From positions 1-64,000 of the forward strand of contig JAFLCX010000003.1 of the NCBI GenBank assembly GCA_017302635.1: DNA of 64,000 nucleotides, given 5' to 3'. A model generated the notes under the pieces. That model had not been told where the DNA came from. It was given only the letters and a program-made list of their open reading frames with translations, and ran no database searches. Positions 1 through 9,794 of the stretch are shown piece after piece. Numbering within the stretch: the first letter of the stretch is position 1; each line of letters opens with the position of its first letter. The translations under genes were made by a program, and so were the position numbers. The DNA is from Hyphomicrobiales bacterium. GTDB lineage: Bacteria; Pseudomonadota; Alphaproteobacteria; Rhizobiales; Beijerinckiaceae.

Positions 1-3000
1 GCGCGGGCACGGTGTCGGGCGGCGTGGTGGCCGGCGGCACGGGCGCGAATAACGGTTCTGCCTTCGGCTCGGGCTTCTTCCTGCACGGCAATGGCGCGCT
101 GGTCTTCAATCCCGGCACGAGCGAGACGCGCACGATCTCCGACGTGATTGCCGACCAAACAGGCAATGGCGGCACGGGCGCGAATGCCGGAAGCTGGTCG
201 ATCACCAAGAACGGCGCGGGCACGCTGGTGCTGGGTGCCGCGAACACGTTCTCGGGCGGGGCGACGCTCAATGCCGGTTCGCTGCGGCTTCTGAACAATA
301 CCAGCGCCGGCACGGGGGCGATCACCGCCAACGGCTCGGTGATCTCCTATGGCAACGGCGTGACGCTCTCGAATCCGGTCACGCTCAACTCGAACACGAC
401 GCAGGTCGAGGTTCTCGGCACCGACAGCGCCACGCAATCCGGCGTGATCTCGGAGACCGGCGGCGCGCGCCCATTGGAGAAGATCGGCACGGGCACGCTG
501 ACGCTCAACGCAGCCAACACCTATACCGGCACGACGAATGTGAGCGCAGGCACCTTGCGGCTGGGGGCTGCGGGCAGTCTCGCTTCGGGCTCGAACCTCA
601 CGCTCGCGAATGGCGCGACCTTCGATCTCAACGGGCGCACGCAGAGCTTTGGCGCGGTGAACGGCGCGGCGGGAAGCTTCCTCACGCTCGGCGCGGGTGC
701 GCTGACGCTGGGAGCGGGCAATGCGACCTCGTCGGTCGCCAGCGTCATCTCCGGCACGGGCACGCTCACCAAAACCGGCACGGGCACACTCACGCTTTCC
801 GGCAACAACAATTATTCGGGCGGCACCGTGATCAGTGGCGGCCGGGTGATCCTCAACAACATCGCAGGCCTCGGCACGGGAACCGCAGGTTTCAGCGGCG
901 GTAGCCTGCATTCGAATGTCTCTGGCACGCTTGCCAACAACCTCTCCCTCGGCTCCGGCTCGGACACGCGTCTGTCGGCCTCGACCGGGCAGACCGTTAC
1001 CCTCACCGGCGCCCTCAACTGGGGTGGCGGCGGCACGAGCACCCTGCGCTTCGGTTCGCCGAGCGATCAGGGTACTTTCGTGTGGACCATCCCCAGCGGA
1101 ACCTTGACCGATCCGGTCGGCACCACGCGCATCATCGCGGTGGAAGGCGGCACGTTGCGCGCAGGCAACGGCGTGCTCAGCGCGGCCACCGCCTTCCAGA
1201 ACATGACGACACGGATCGATGCCGGCGCGACGCTCGATTTCAATGGCATTGGCAGCACCATCCGCAATCTGCAGGGTGCGGGCACCCTCACCAATTCGGT
1301 GAATACGTTCATCCAGTCCGGCAATTTCTCGGGAACGATCACGGGTGCGGGGAGCATCAGCACGAACTTCCTGACGACCCTGATCCTCTCGGGCAACAAC
1401 ACCTATACCGGCACTACGACGATCAGCGGTGCGACGACACGGCTCGAGATCGGGGCCGGCGGCACAACCGGCACGCTCGGCACCGGCAACGTGATCAATA
1501 ACGGCCAGCTCGTGTTCAACCGCTCGAACACTTACGAAGTGGCGAATGTCATCTCCGGCACCGGCTCGCTCACGCAGAACGGCACCGGCACGCTGAACCT
1601 CTCGGGGAACAGCACCTATACCGGCGCGACCCTCGTGAATGCCGGCACGTTGCGGGTCAATGGATCGATCGGATCCTCATCGGGCGTGACGGTCGCGGCG
1701 GGGGCATCGCTGGGTGGCAACGGCACCCTGCCCTCCTTGACGATCAACGGCACACTCGCGCCGGGCAATTCGATCGGCACCGTGACGGTCAACGGCAACC
1801 TCACACTTGGCGCAGGCTCGACCACCGAGATCGAGGTAGAGGGCTCGACGGCGGACCGGATCAACGTAACAGGCACGGCCAATCTCTCGGGCAACCTGCG
1901 TTTGGTGGGACTTGGCGGCGCCTATCGCTTCAATGCCCCCTACACGATCCTGCAAGCCGGGAGCCGGGTCGGCACATTCAACACGACCACGACTGTGGGC
2001 AATTTTGGTATCGGTGTCGTGCCCTCCATCAGCTATATCGGGGCGCGTGTCGACCTGACCCTGACTCCGGCGGTCCTCACCACCGTTCTGGGAGGCGGAA
2101 CACCGGGCGCACCGGTGGCATCAGCGACTCCGCTCAATCCAGCCTCCGTCGCCAATGCGATCGACCGCGCGGTTCGTGCAGGAACAGATGTCGGCGCTTT
2201 CTTCCCCATCTTCAACCAGAGCAGCGTTGGGGCGTTGACAGAGGCTCTCGGGCAGGTTTCAGGCGAGGTGCATAGCGCCCTGCCCGCTCTGGCCTTCGAG
2301 GCGACGACCCGGTTTCACTCAGCGATGCAGGACCCGCATGTCGCGGGGCGTGACGGCAAACCTTCTGCGCCTCGAGGGAGTGGGCCAGGGCAAATCGGGC
2401 GACGCCATTATCGCCTCTGGGCAAGCGCTGACGGGATTTACGGCGTGGCGCATGGCAATGCCTCGATTGGCAGCCAGCGGCGCAATGACCGCTATGGTGG
2501 CTTTCATGCGGGCGTCGACCTCGATCTCACGCCGCAGATCATCGCCGGTCTTGCGCTCGGCTTCGGGCATGGCCACGCCCATCTAGCCCATGGCTATGGC
2601 CGGATGGACACGGGTTTCATCCATCTGGGCACGCATGTTGCGGCCAGTTTCGGAGCCTTCTCGCTCAGAGCCTCGGCAGCGCATAGCTGGACGGAAAGCC
2701 GCACAAGCCGACACATCCCGGTATTCGGGGCTTCGGCCACGGCGAAGTACAAGGCCTCGATCTGGTCGGGCCGGGTCGAGGGTGCCTATGCGCTGCTCGA
2801 CCATGCGGGCGTGACGGTCGCACCCTTCCTCGCGCTCGCCGCGAGTTCGACACGCAATGATCGCTTCTTAGAGAATTCTGTCATCAACGCGATCTCGGTG
2901 ATCGGCGGGCAAACGAACCGGAACTCGGTTCGCGCCGAAGCGGGGCTTCAGATCGCCTATCGCACAACGCTCAGCGGCATGAGTCTCTCCTTCGATACCC

Positions 3001-3239
3001 GCCTCGCCTATGCCCATTCCCTCGCGCATGAGATCCGTTCGACCCATACGCTCGCGGGCCTTTCGGGCCAGACCTTCACGATCCGCGGCGCAAAGCCCGA
3101 CCGCGCCGCTGCCCTTCTCTCGGCCGGAGCGACCCTCGCCCTTTCAGACAGAACAACCCTTTCCCTCCGCGCCGGCGCTGAACTCGCACGAAAGGCTGCC
3201 GCAGGATCCGCATCCGCGAAATTGAACATCCATTTCTGA
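1..3239 (+). CDS. Autotransporter (type V secretion), 5'-truncated by window edge
   Basis: This is the C-terminal part of a large self-secreting surface protein; the open frame enters from the left edge (first full codon at base 3) and ends at TGA 3237-3239. About 780 visible passenger residues are Gly/Thr/Asn/Ser-rich and carry many passenger-associated transport repeats of the form NTYTGTTxVxAGTLRL (for example near residues 175, 265, 460 and 530 of the visible part), which predicts a beta-helix. A linker precedes a roughly 270-residue outer-membrane beta-barrel domain that ends in Phe (KLNIHF), the usual Bam recognition ending. The true start and signal peptide are outside the window. The passenger function (adhesin or other) cannot be told. 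Confidence 0.9.
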   Translation, partial: AGTVSGGVVAGGTGANNGSAFGSGFFLHGNGALVFNPGTSETRTISDVIADQTGNGGTGANAGSWSITKNGAGTLVLGAANTFSGGATLNAGSLRLLNNTSAGTGAITANGSVISYGNGVTLSNPVTLNSNTTQVEVLGTDSATQSGVISETGGARPLEKIGTGTLTLNAANTYTGTTNVSAGTLRLGAAGSLASGSNLTLANGATFDLNGRTQSFGAVNGAAGSFLTLGAGALTLGAGNATSSVASVISGTGTLTKTGTGTLTLSGNNNYSGGTVISGGRVILNNIAGLGTGTAGFSGGSLHSNVSGTLANNLSLGSGSDTRLSASTGQTVTLTGALNWGGGGTSTLRFGSPSDQGTFVWTIPSGTLTDPVGTTRIIAVEGGTLRAGNGVLSAATAFQNMTTRIDAGATLDFNGIGSTIRNLQGAGTLTNSVNTFIQSGNFSGTITGAGSISTNFLTTLILSGNNTYTGTTTISGATTRLEIGAGGTTGTLGTGNVINNGQLVFNRSNTYEVANVISGTGSLTQNGTGTLNLSGNSTYTGATLVNAGTLRVNGSIGSSSGVTVAAGASLGGNGTLPSLTINGTLAPGNSIGTVTVNGNLTLGAGSTTEIEVEGSTADRINVTGTANLSGNLRLVGLGGAYRFNAPYTILQAGSRVGTFNTTTTVGNFGIGVVPSISYIGARVDLTLTPAVLTTVLGGGTPGAPVASATPLNPASVANAIDRAVRAGTDVGAFFPIFNQSSVGALTEALGQVSGEVHSALPALAFEATTRFHSAMQDPHVAGRDGKPSAPRGSGPGQIGRRHYRLWASADGIYGVAHGNASIGSQRRNDRYGGFHAGVDLDLTPQIIAGLALGFGHGHAHLAHGYGRMDTGFIHLGTHVAASFGAFSLRASAAHSWTESRTSRHIPVFGASATAKYKASIWSGRVEGAYALLDHAGVTVAPFLALAASSTRNDRFLENSVINAISVIGGQTNRNSVRAEAGLQIAYRTTLSGMSLSFDTRLAYAHSLAHEIRSTHTLAGLSGQTFTIRGAKPDRAAALLSAGATLALSDRTTLSLRAGAELARKAAAGSASAKLNIHF

Positions 3240-3356
3240 CGGGCGCTTGCCGTGGCGGCGCAGTTTGCTGTTGGCTGCAGCTCGGAGACCCGTCAGGCCG
3301 GGCGGCCTCGCGCGAAGCAGGCTGGTCATTGTGGCCGGCATTTGGCAGCTTGAGGA

Positions 3357-4253
3357 ATGGCCGCTTCCAGGATCGCCCCCGTCAACAATCCCACGCTCTG
3401 GGCCGAATATGTGCCCCGGCGCACCACGGATAGCCACAAATATTCCAATGGCCCCGTTCTGGTCGTCAGCGGCCCGGAGTTGCGCACGGGCGCGTCCCGT
3501 CTGGCCGCCATGGCGGCGCTCCATGCCGGCAGCGGTGCCGTGACCCTGTGCGGAGATCCCGACGCCCTGCGCATCCATGCGGCCCATGTCACCGCCATCA
3601 TGCTGCGTGAAACGCGTTCGGCGGCGGATTTGCGAACACTTCTCTCCTCCGGGCGCTACCATGCCGTTGTGCTGGGCCCCGCAGCAGGCCTCGGGGAGGC
3701 AACCGCACTGCGCATCAAGGCCATCTTAGCCGCAGGCGTTCCGACCGTGCTCGATGCCGATGCGCTGACTGTTCTGGCTAGGGAGAGCGCGCGCCTGAAT
3801 CTCGCGGAAGCGGGCGACAATCTGGTTCTGACGCCACATCAGGGCGAGTTCCGGCGGCTTTTTCCCGATCTTGCCAAGCGAGACCCGATCTTTGCGAGCC
3901 TCACGGCTGCTGATCGGGATTCGAAGCTCGAACAGGCGCGAGCCGCCGCCCGGATCACCCGCTGCACAATCGTTTTCAAGGGGCCCGGAACCGTGATCGC
4001 CAACCCCGACGGCCGGGCCGTGGTCAACACGAATGGCGGGCCGGAACTCGCGACTGCGGGCAGCGGCGACGTGCTGGCTGGTTTGATTGCCGCGCATCTT
4101 GCACAGGGCATGCCTCCGTTCGAAGCCGCCGCGAGTGCCGTATGGCTGCACGCCGAGGCGGGGGCGCAATTCGGAATCGGCCTGACGGCAGAGCATCTGG
4201 CGAACATGCTGCGCCCTCTCGCGGCGTGGATCGATTCGAATTTGATGGATTAA
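3357..4253 (+). CDS. nnrD: ADP-dependent (S)-NAD(P)H-hydrate dehydratase, stand-alone
   Basis: This 298-residue protein has the ribokinase-like fold that dehydrates damaged NAD(P)HX back to NAD(P)H using ADP. Visible family marks are DSHKYSNGPVLVVSG near residue 25, DADAL near 140, the LTPHQGEFRRLFP block near 160, and the TAGSGDVLAG motif near 235 whose Asp is catalytic. Most bacterial Nnr proteins are about 500 residues, with an N-terminal epimerase domain fused in front; here that domain is absent and no epimerase is nearby. A GAGG lies too close to the ATG to be an ideal ribosome site, so the start is moderately sure. The short spacer to the next gene contains the palindrome CGCTTAAGCG (4265-4274). 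Confidence 0.88.
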   Translation: MAASRIAPVNNPTLWAEYVPRRTTDSHKYSNGPVLVVSGPELRTGASRLAAMAALHAGSGAVTLCGDPDALRIHAAHVTAIMLRETRSAADLRTLLSSGRYHAVVLGPAAGLGEATALRIKAILAAGVPTVLDADALTVLARESARLNLAEAGDNLVLTPHQGEFRRLFPDLAKRDPIFASLTAADRDSKLEQARAAARITRCTIVFKGPGTVIANPDGRAVVNTNGGPELATAGSGDVLAGLIAAHLAQGMPPFEAAASAVWLHAEAGAQFGIGLTAEHLANMLRPLAAWIDSNLMD

Positions 4254-4302
4254 GCCCGCAGCCTCGCTTAAGCGCGGGAGCCTCAGTTCTTGCTGGATCG
4301 CC

Positions 4303-6114
4303 ATGCCCCCGCCCCTTCTGCAACTCTCCGATATTGCCCTCACGTTCGGGGGCAAGCCGCTTCTTGAGAATGCCGACCTCTCGGTGGGGCGGGGCGAGCG
4401 GCTGTGTCTTGTCGGACGGAACGGCTCCGGGAAATCGACCCTGCTCAAGATTGCTTCCGGGCATGTCGAGGCCGATCGTGGTCTGCGCTTCCTGCAACCC
4501 GGTGCCACCATCCGCACCTTGGCACAGGAGCCGGATTTCTCGGCCCACGCCAGCGTGCTCTCGTTCGTTGAGGCTCATCTCGCGCCCGGAGACGACGCCC
4601 ACGCCGCGCGCTATCTGCTGGAGGAACTCGGGTTGACGGGCGATGAAGACCCGGCAACCCTTTCGGGTGGCGAGAAGCGCCGCGCGGCCCTTGCGGCCGT
4701 TCTGGCCCCGGACCCGGATATCCTGCTGCTGGACGAGCCAACCAACCATCTCGACCTTCCTACCATCGAATGGCTGGAAGCCGAGCTGAAATCGCGCAAA
4801 TCCGCGCTTGTGCTCATCAGCCATGACCGGCGGTTCCTGACCAACCTGACGACGGCGACCGTCTGGCTCGATCGGGGCGTCACGCGCCGCATCGAGGAAG
4901 GCTTCGGCGCGTTCGAGGCTTGGCGCGATCAGGTTCTCGCCGAAGAGGAAACAGCGCAACACAAGCTCGGGCGGAAGATTGCGGATGAAGAGCACTGGCT
5001 GCGCTATGGCGTGACGGCTCGGCGCAAGCGCAATGTGCGCCGGCTCGAAGGATTGCTCTCGCTCCGGCGCGAGAAGCGCGAGCATCGTGGCCCGACTGGC
5101 AAAGCCACGCTGGAGGCTGCCGAGGCCGAACAATCCGGCAACCTCGTGCTGGAGGCCAAGGGCCTAGCGAAATCCTACGGCAATCAACCGATCGTGCGCG
5201 ATGTCTCGCTGAGGCTGCATCGGGGTGACAGGCTCGGGATTGTCGGGCCGAATGGTTCCGGGAAGACGACCCTGCTCTCGCTGCTCACAGGGCAGATCCA
5301 GCCTGATTCCGGCAGCCTGCGACTCGGCGCGCAACTCGAAATCGCGGCTCTCGAGCAGCATCGCGACAGCCTCGACCCCGAGAGCAGCATCACCGATGCG
5401 CTGACGGGTGGTGGCTCAGACCAGGTGATGGTCGGCGGAAAGCCTCGCCATGTCGTGGGCTACATGAAGGACTTCCTGTTCTCGCCCGAACAGGCCCGCT
5501 CACCCCTCAAGGTGCTTTCGGGCGGCGAGCGTGCCCGGTTGATGCTCGCCCGCGTGCTTGCGCGCCCCTCGAACCTGCTCGTGCTGGACGAGCCAACCAA
5601 CGATCTCGATCTCGAGACACTCGACGTGTTGCAGGAAATGCTCGGCGAGTATGCCGGCACGCTGATCCTGATCAGCCATGACCGCGATTTTCTTGATCGC
5701 GTTGTCGAACGCGTGCTCGCGCCCGATGGTACGGGCCGCTGGATCGCCTATGCTGGCGGCTATTCCGACATGCTGGCGCAGGGCGGAACGGTTGATCCGC
5801 GCCGCGCCGCCGCAAAGGTTGCGCCCAAGGCCGCGGCGGCACTCCATGCGCCGGAACAACCCCGTCTGGCACGACGCAAGCTCAGTTTTCAAGATAAGCA
5901 CCAGCTCGAAACTCTTCCTGTTGCAATGGAAAAGCTGCGCGGCGTAATCCGTAAGCTCGAAGTCAAACTTGCCGATTCAGGGTTTTACGCCCGCGATCCC
6001 AAGGCCTTCGGCGAGGCCTCGGCGCTGCTTGCCAAGGCTCAAGGCGAGCTGGAAGGCATCGAGAACCGCTGGCTGGAGCTCGAAATCCTGCGCGAGGAAA
6101 TCGAGGGGGCGTGA
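4303..6114 (+). CDS. uup: ABC-F family ATPase, Uup type
   Basis: This 603-residue soluble protein has two ABC ATPase domains and no membrane segment. The first Walker A is GRNGSGKST at residues 38-46, with its signature SGGEK at 121-125 and Walker B LLLDEPTNHLD just after 140. The second half repeats these (GPNGSGKTT near 315, LSGGERAR near 405, LVLDEPTNDLD near 428). A charged linker separates them and a Lys/Glu-rich coiled coil occupies the last 80 residues, which is the Uup hallmark. ABC-F proteins act on ribosomes or on nucleic-acid processing rather than transport. It lies 49 bases after nnrD in the same direction. Confidence 0.88.
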   Translation: MPPPLLQLSDIALTFGGKPLLENADLSVGRGERLCLVGRNGSGKSTLLKIASGHVEADRGLRFLQPGATIRTLAQEPDFSAHASVLSFVEAHLAPGDDAHAARYLLEELGLTGDEDPATLSGGEKRRAALAAVLAPDPDILLLDEPTNHLDLPTIEWLEAELKSRKSALVLISHDRRFLTNLTTATVWLDRGVTRRIEEGFGAFEAWRDQVLAEEETAQHKLGRKIADEEHWLRYGVTARRKRNVRRLEGLLSLRREKREHRGPTGKATLEAAEAEQSGNLVLEAKGLAKSYGNQPIVRDVSLRLHRGDRLGIVGPNGSGKTTLLSLLTGQIQPDSGSLRLGAQLEIAALEQHRDSLDPESSITDALTGGGSDQVMVGGKPRHVVGYMKDFLFSPEQARSPLKVLSGGERARLMLARVLARPSNLLVLDEPTNDLDLETLDVLQEMLGEYAGTLILISHDRDFLDRVVERVLAPDGTGRWIAYAGGYSDMLAQGGTVDPRRAAAKVAPKAAAALHAPEQPRLARRKLSFQDKHQLETLPVAMEKLRGVIRKLEVKLADSGFYARDPKAFGEASALLAKAQGELEGIENRWLELEILREEIEGA

Positions 6115-6117
6115 GCC

Positions 6118-7338
6118 TCAGTGCTGTTGCTTGAGCCAGCCCTTCACGCCCCCTGCCGCCGCAATCCCGGTCGCGAAGCAGGCCTGCAGGAGATATCCGC
6201 CCGTCGGCGCATCCCAATCCAGCATTTCGCCCGCCACGAAAACGCCCGGCAGGGATTTCAGCATGAGGTTCGCATCAAGAGCTTCGCGCGAAACGCCGCC
6301 GGCGGTCGAGATCGCGCGTTCCAATCCAGAAAGGCCATGAAAATCAAGCGGAAGCGCCTTGATCTGGCGCGCGAGAGCGTTCGGGGTCATCTCGGCGAGG
6401 CGTATCCCGGCTTTCGCCGCGTGTTCCTGCAACAACCCGATCGCGCCGGTTGAGAGCCCCGCCGCCTTGCGCAGCCGGTTCGCGAGACTATCGCCCTTCC
6501 GCGCGAGGCCGAGACGATCCGCAATGGCGTGCTGCGGCAGATCGGGGCGCAGATCGGCCATGAACTGCGCTCGCCCCTCAGCCAGAGACGCACGTATGGC
6601 ACCCGAAAGCGCATAGATCACGCCACCTTCCAGCCCCTTGCGGGTGATGACCATTTCGCCGATCGCCTCCTGCCCGCCGATCGCGAGCACGACGCGCTTG
6701 AGCGGCTCGCCGATATGCCTCGTGAGAAGATGCTCCGACCAATCACAAAGCACGCCACAATTCGAGGGCTCGAGCGGGGTGATGGCGACACCCTTGTCAC
6801 TCAGCAGTTTCACCCATCCACCGTCAGAGCCGAGGCGTGGCCAGCTCGCTCCGCCAAGGGCCAGGATAGTGGAGTCGGGCTTGATCGAGATCGGGCCATC
6901 CGGCCCGCTGAAGGCAAGCGCACCGGCCTCATTCCAGCCCCGCCAGTCATGGCGCGGACGCAAGGTCACGCCGAGCGCCTCCAGCCGCGTGAGCCAGGCG
7001 CGAAGAAGCGGCGAAGCCTTCATGGCATCGGGGAAAACCCGTCCGCTCGAGCCAATGAAAGTTTCGGCCCCAAGACCATTGGCCCAATGGCCCATATCAT
7101 CGGGAGAGAAACGCCGGATGAGCGGTTCGAGCCATTCCCGAGCCCTGCTGTAGCGCGCAACGAAAAACTCGAATTCCTCGCTGTGCGTGAGGTTGAGGCC
7201 GCCGCGCCCCGCCATCAGAAACTTGCGTGCGACGGAGGGCATGCGCTCGAAAACCGTGACAGCGTGCCCCGCCTCAGCCAGTTTTTCGGCGGCGATGAGC
7301 CCTGCCGGCCCCCCGCCGATGATCGCAACCTCGCCCAT
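6118..7338 (-). CDS. NAD(P)/FAD-dependent oxidoreductase, HI0933/YhiN (BaiN-like) family
   Basis: This is a 406-residue flavoprotein. The N-terminus has the dinucleotide-binding GGGPAG at residues 8-13 and a following FERMPSVARKFLMAGRGG block typical of the HI0933 family. The C-terminus has a second FAD contact, GVFVAGEMLDWDAPTGGY, where the final Gly-Gly-Tyr is conserved. The physiological substrate of this family is mostly unknown; BaiN acts on bile-acid intermediates in clostridia, but that role is not implied here. It ends 3 bases from the convergent ABC-F gene and starts 2 bases after the stop of the PLP enzyme, so the two leftward genes probably share a transcript. Confidence 0.85.
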   Translation of the reverse strand: MGEVAIIGGGPAGLIAAEKLAEAGHAVTVFERMPSVARKFLMAGRGGLNLTHSEEFEFFVARYSRAREWLEPLIRRFSPDDMGHWANGLGAETFIGSSGRVFPDAMKASPLLRAWLTRLEALGVTLRPRHDWRGWNEAGALAFSGPDGPISIKPDSTILALGGASWPRLGSDGGWVKLLSDKGVAITPLEPSNCGVLCDWSEHLLTRHIGEPLKRVVLAIGGQEAIGEMVITRKGLEGGVIYALSGAIRASLAEGRAQFMADLRPDLPQHAIADRLGLARKGDSLANRLRKAAGLSTGAIGLLQEHAAKAGIRLAEMTPNALARQIKALPLDFHGLSGLERAISTAGGVSREALDANLMLKSLPGVFVAGEMLDWDAPTGGYLLQACFATGIAAAGGVKGWLKQQH

Positions 7339-7340
7339 GA

Positions 7341-8492
7341 TCAGGCCGAGGCATCGAGCGCGCGGCTCAGATCACGGTAGAGGTCCTCGACATCTTCGAT
7401 CCCGGCCGAAAGCCGCAGCAAGTCGGGCGGACAGGGTGATCCAGCCCCTTCGATCGAGGCACGATGCTCGATAAGGCTTTCAACGCCCCCGAGCGAGGTC
7501 GCGCGCTTCCAGAGCTCGACCCTCGCCGCGGTTGCAATGGCTGCCGCTTCGCCACCACGCACACGGATCGAGAGCATGCCACCGAACCCGCCCCTCATCT
7601 GGCGTTTCGCGATTGCGTGCCCGGCATGGCTCGCGAGGCCGGGATAGAGCACTTCCGAGACGCGCGCATGGTTCGCGAAGCGCGTCGCGAGTTCCATCGC
7701 GCTGGCACAGGCCGCCTCCATGCGCAAGGCGAGCGTCCGCATGCCGCGGATCAGCAGGAAGGCTTCGAACGGTCCGAGAATAAGGCCCATCGCTGCCCGG
7801 TTTCGCTTGATCCGCGCCCAGAATTCATCATCCGAGCGCGTGGCGAGCGCCCCGGCCAGCACATCGGAATGGCCATTGAGGTATTTCGTGGCCGCATGCA
7901 TCACGATATCCGCCCCGAAATCGAGCGTGCGGGTGAGGAGCGGCGAGGCGCAGGTCGAATCGACCGCGAGACGCGCGCCGGATCGATGCGCCAGAGCCGC
8001 GACGGCCTCGATATCGGTAATGGTCCAGAGCGGGTTGGCGGGCGTTTCCGCCCAGATCAGAGCCGTTTTGCCCGGACGTATGGCGGCGGCCACCGCGTCG
8101 AGGTTGGTCATGTCGACAAAGGTCGTCTCCAGCCCCCAACTCGCGGCGTCATTCATGAGCCAGTTGCGCAAGGCCCAGTACATCACCTTGGGCGCCACAA
8201 TATGATCGCCCGGTTTCAGCGCGAGAAACACGGCGACAGCCGCAGACATCCCCGACCCCAGCACGAAGGCTGACTGAGCGCCCTCGATCGCAGCAATGAT
8301 CGCTTCCGCCTCGCGAACCGTTTCGTTGTCCGGCCGGCCATAAACATTGCCGGAGCGATATTGATTGTCAGGGTCGCGGATGAAGGTACTGGCAATGTGG
8401 ATTGGCGGCACCACTGCGCGACTTTTCTCGTCGATCGCGCCGAGTGCCTGCGCAAGCTTCGTGCGCTCCGACCATTCGCCGTTCATTCGCAT
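7341..8492 (-). CDS. Cys/Met-metabolism PLP-dependent enzyme (cystathionine beta-lyase/gamma-synthase family)
   Basis: This is a fold-type I PLP enzyme of about 383 residues acting on sulfur amino acids. Visible marks are the PPIHIASTF N-terminal block, SGNVYGRPDNETVREAE, the glycine loop GSGMSAAVAVFLALKPGD, DSTCASPLLTRTLDFGAD, and the PLP-binding lysine in MHAATKYLNGHSDVL. An upstream extension of the frame exists, but I chose the ATG at 8490-8492 because AAGGA sits about 5 bases before it. Family similarity does not separate beta-lyase, gamma-synthase and methionine gamma-lyase. It is divergent from the M20 hydrolase and probably co-transcribed with the flavoprotein. Confidence 0.85.
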   Translation of the reverse strand: MRMNGEWSERTKLAQALGAIDEKSRAVVPPIHIASTFIRDPDNQYRSGNVYGRPDNETVREAEAIIAAIEGAQSAFVLGSGMSAAVAVFLALKPGDHIVAPKVMYWALRNWLMNDAASWGLETTFVDMTNLDAVAAAIRPGKTALIWAETPANPLWTITDIEAVAALAHRSGARLAVDSTCASPLLTRTLDFGADIVMHAATKYLNGHSDVLAGALATRSDDEFWARIKRNRAAMGLILGPFEAFLLIRGMRTLALRMEAACASAMELATRFANHARVSEVLYPGLASHAGHAIAKRQMRGGFGGMLSIRVRGGEAAAIATAARVELWKRATSLGGVESLIEHRASIEGAGSPCPPDLLRLSAGIEDVEDLYRDLSRALDASA

Positions 8493-8615
8493 ATTCCTTG
8501 ACAGGCCGGCCCTTGCCGGACGAAGCCGGAAGCACCACAACATTCATGCGCCGTTGATGCGCTGTGCCTGCGCATTGCGCAAGCCGCCGCCCGGCAAAAA
8601 ATGAAGGAAGCCGCC

Positions 8616-9794
8616 ATGACCATCGATCCGCGCATTCTGAGCCTGAAAGATGAGGTGAAGGCCTGGCGGCGGGATTTCCACATGCATCCCGAGATCGGCT
8701 ACGAGGTGCATCGCACCGCCGGAATTGTCGCCGAGAAGCTTCGCGCCTTCGGCTGCGATGAAGTCCTGGAAGGCATCGGGAAGACCGGCGTTGTCGGCCT
8801 CATCCACGGCAGGAATGGCCCCGGTGGCCGGGTCGTCGGTCTGCGCGCCGATATGGATGCGCTGCCGATTTCGGAAGAAACCAACCTTCCGCATGCCTCG
8901 AAAATCTCAGGAAAAATGCACGCCTGCGGCCATGATGGTCATACCGCGACCTTGCTGGGCGCCGCGAAATTCCTGGCCTCCACCCGCGAGTTTGAGGGTT
9001 CTGTTGCTGTCATTTTCCAACCCGCCGAAGAAGGTGGTGCTGGCGGCAAGGCGATGGTCGACGACGGCATGATGGACCGCTTCAAGATCATCGAGGTTTA
9101 CGGCATGCACAACATGCCGGGCATGGCCGCCGGAGCCTTTGCGATGTGCCCCGGCCCGATCATGGCGGCCGCCGACCAGTTCATCATCCAGATCGAGGGG
9201 CGCGGCGCGCATGCCGCCCAACCGCATCAGGGCATCGACCCGGTTCTGATCGGCGGGCATCTGCTCACCGCCCTGCAAAGCATTGCGTCGCGCAATGCTG
9301 ATCCGCTGAAATCGGTCGTGGTTTCAACCACGATGTTTCATGCCGGAACGGCGTTCAACATCATCCCGCAACGGGCAGAACTCACCGGCACCGTGCGCAC
9401 GCTGGAAGCGGAAATGCGCGATTTGGCCGAAGGACGCATGCGCGACATCGTCGCCGGGCTTGCCAGGATGTTCGGGGCTGAAATCACGCTGGATTATCAG
9501 CGCGGATATCCCGCCACTGTGAATGCCGCGCGCGAAACGCGCTACGCGGCAGCCGCTGCGCGCGCGGTGGCCGGAGACGCGCAGGTGAATGACGATGCAG
9601 CTCCGTTGATGGGCGGCGAGGATTTCTCCTACATGCTCGAGGCGCGCCCCGGTTCCTACGTCTTCATCGGAAATGGCGAGACCGCTGGCCTTCACCACCC
9701 GGCTTATGATTTCAACGACGACATCCTCCCGGCCGGCATGCAGTATTGGGCCGAAATCGCGCGGGCGCGCACCGCTGCCAATGCGGCCGGCTGA
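8616..9794 (+). CDS. M20 family metallo-amidohydrolase (hippurate hydrolase/N-acyl-amino-acid amidohydrolase type)
   Basis: This cytoplasmic zinc hydrolase of 392 residues cleaves N-acyl amino acids or related amides. It shows RRDFHMHPEIGYEVHRTA at the N-terminus, the metal ligands in HACGHDGHTA near residue 100, the catalytic Glu-Glu in QPAEEGGAGG near 140, a dimerisation domain in the middle, and the C-terminal metal-site motif GGEDFSYML. The ATG at 8616 is chosen over 8601 because GAAGGAAG lies just before it. It meets yacG tail to tail with no base between the stops. Confidence 0.88.
   Translation: MTIDPRILSLKDEVKAWRRDFHMHPEIGYEVHRTAGIVAEKLRAFGCDEVLEGIGKTGVVGLIHGRNGPGGRVVGLRADMDALPISEETNLPHASKISGKMHACGHDGHTATLLGAAKFLASTREFEGSVAVIFQPAEEGGAGGKAMVDDGMMDRFKIIEVYGMHNMPGMAAGAFAMCPGPIMAAADQFIIQIEGRGAHAAQPHQGIDPVLIGGHLLTALQSIASRNADPLKSVVVSTTMFHAGTAFNIIPQRAELTGTVRTLEAEMRDLAEGRMRDIVAGLARMFGAEITLDYQRGYPATVNAARETRYAAAAARAVAGDAQVNDDAAPLMGGEDFSYMLEARPGSYVFIGNGETAGLHHPAYDFNDDILPAGMQYWAEIARARTAANAAG

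Noticed and set aside
4024..5133. 369-codon minus-strand open frame
   Set aside because: Antisense to nnrD and the ABC-F gene; no domain.
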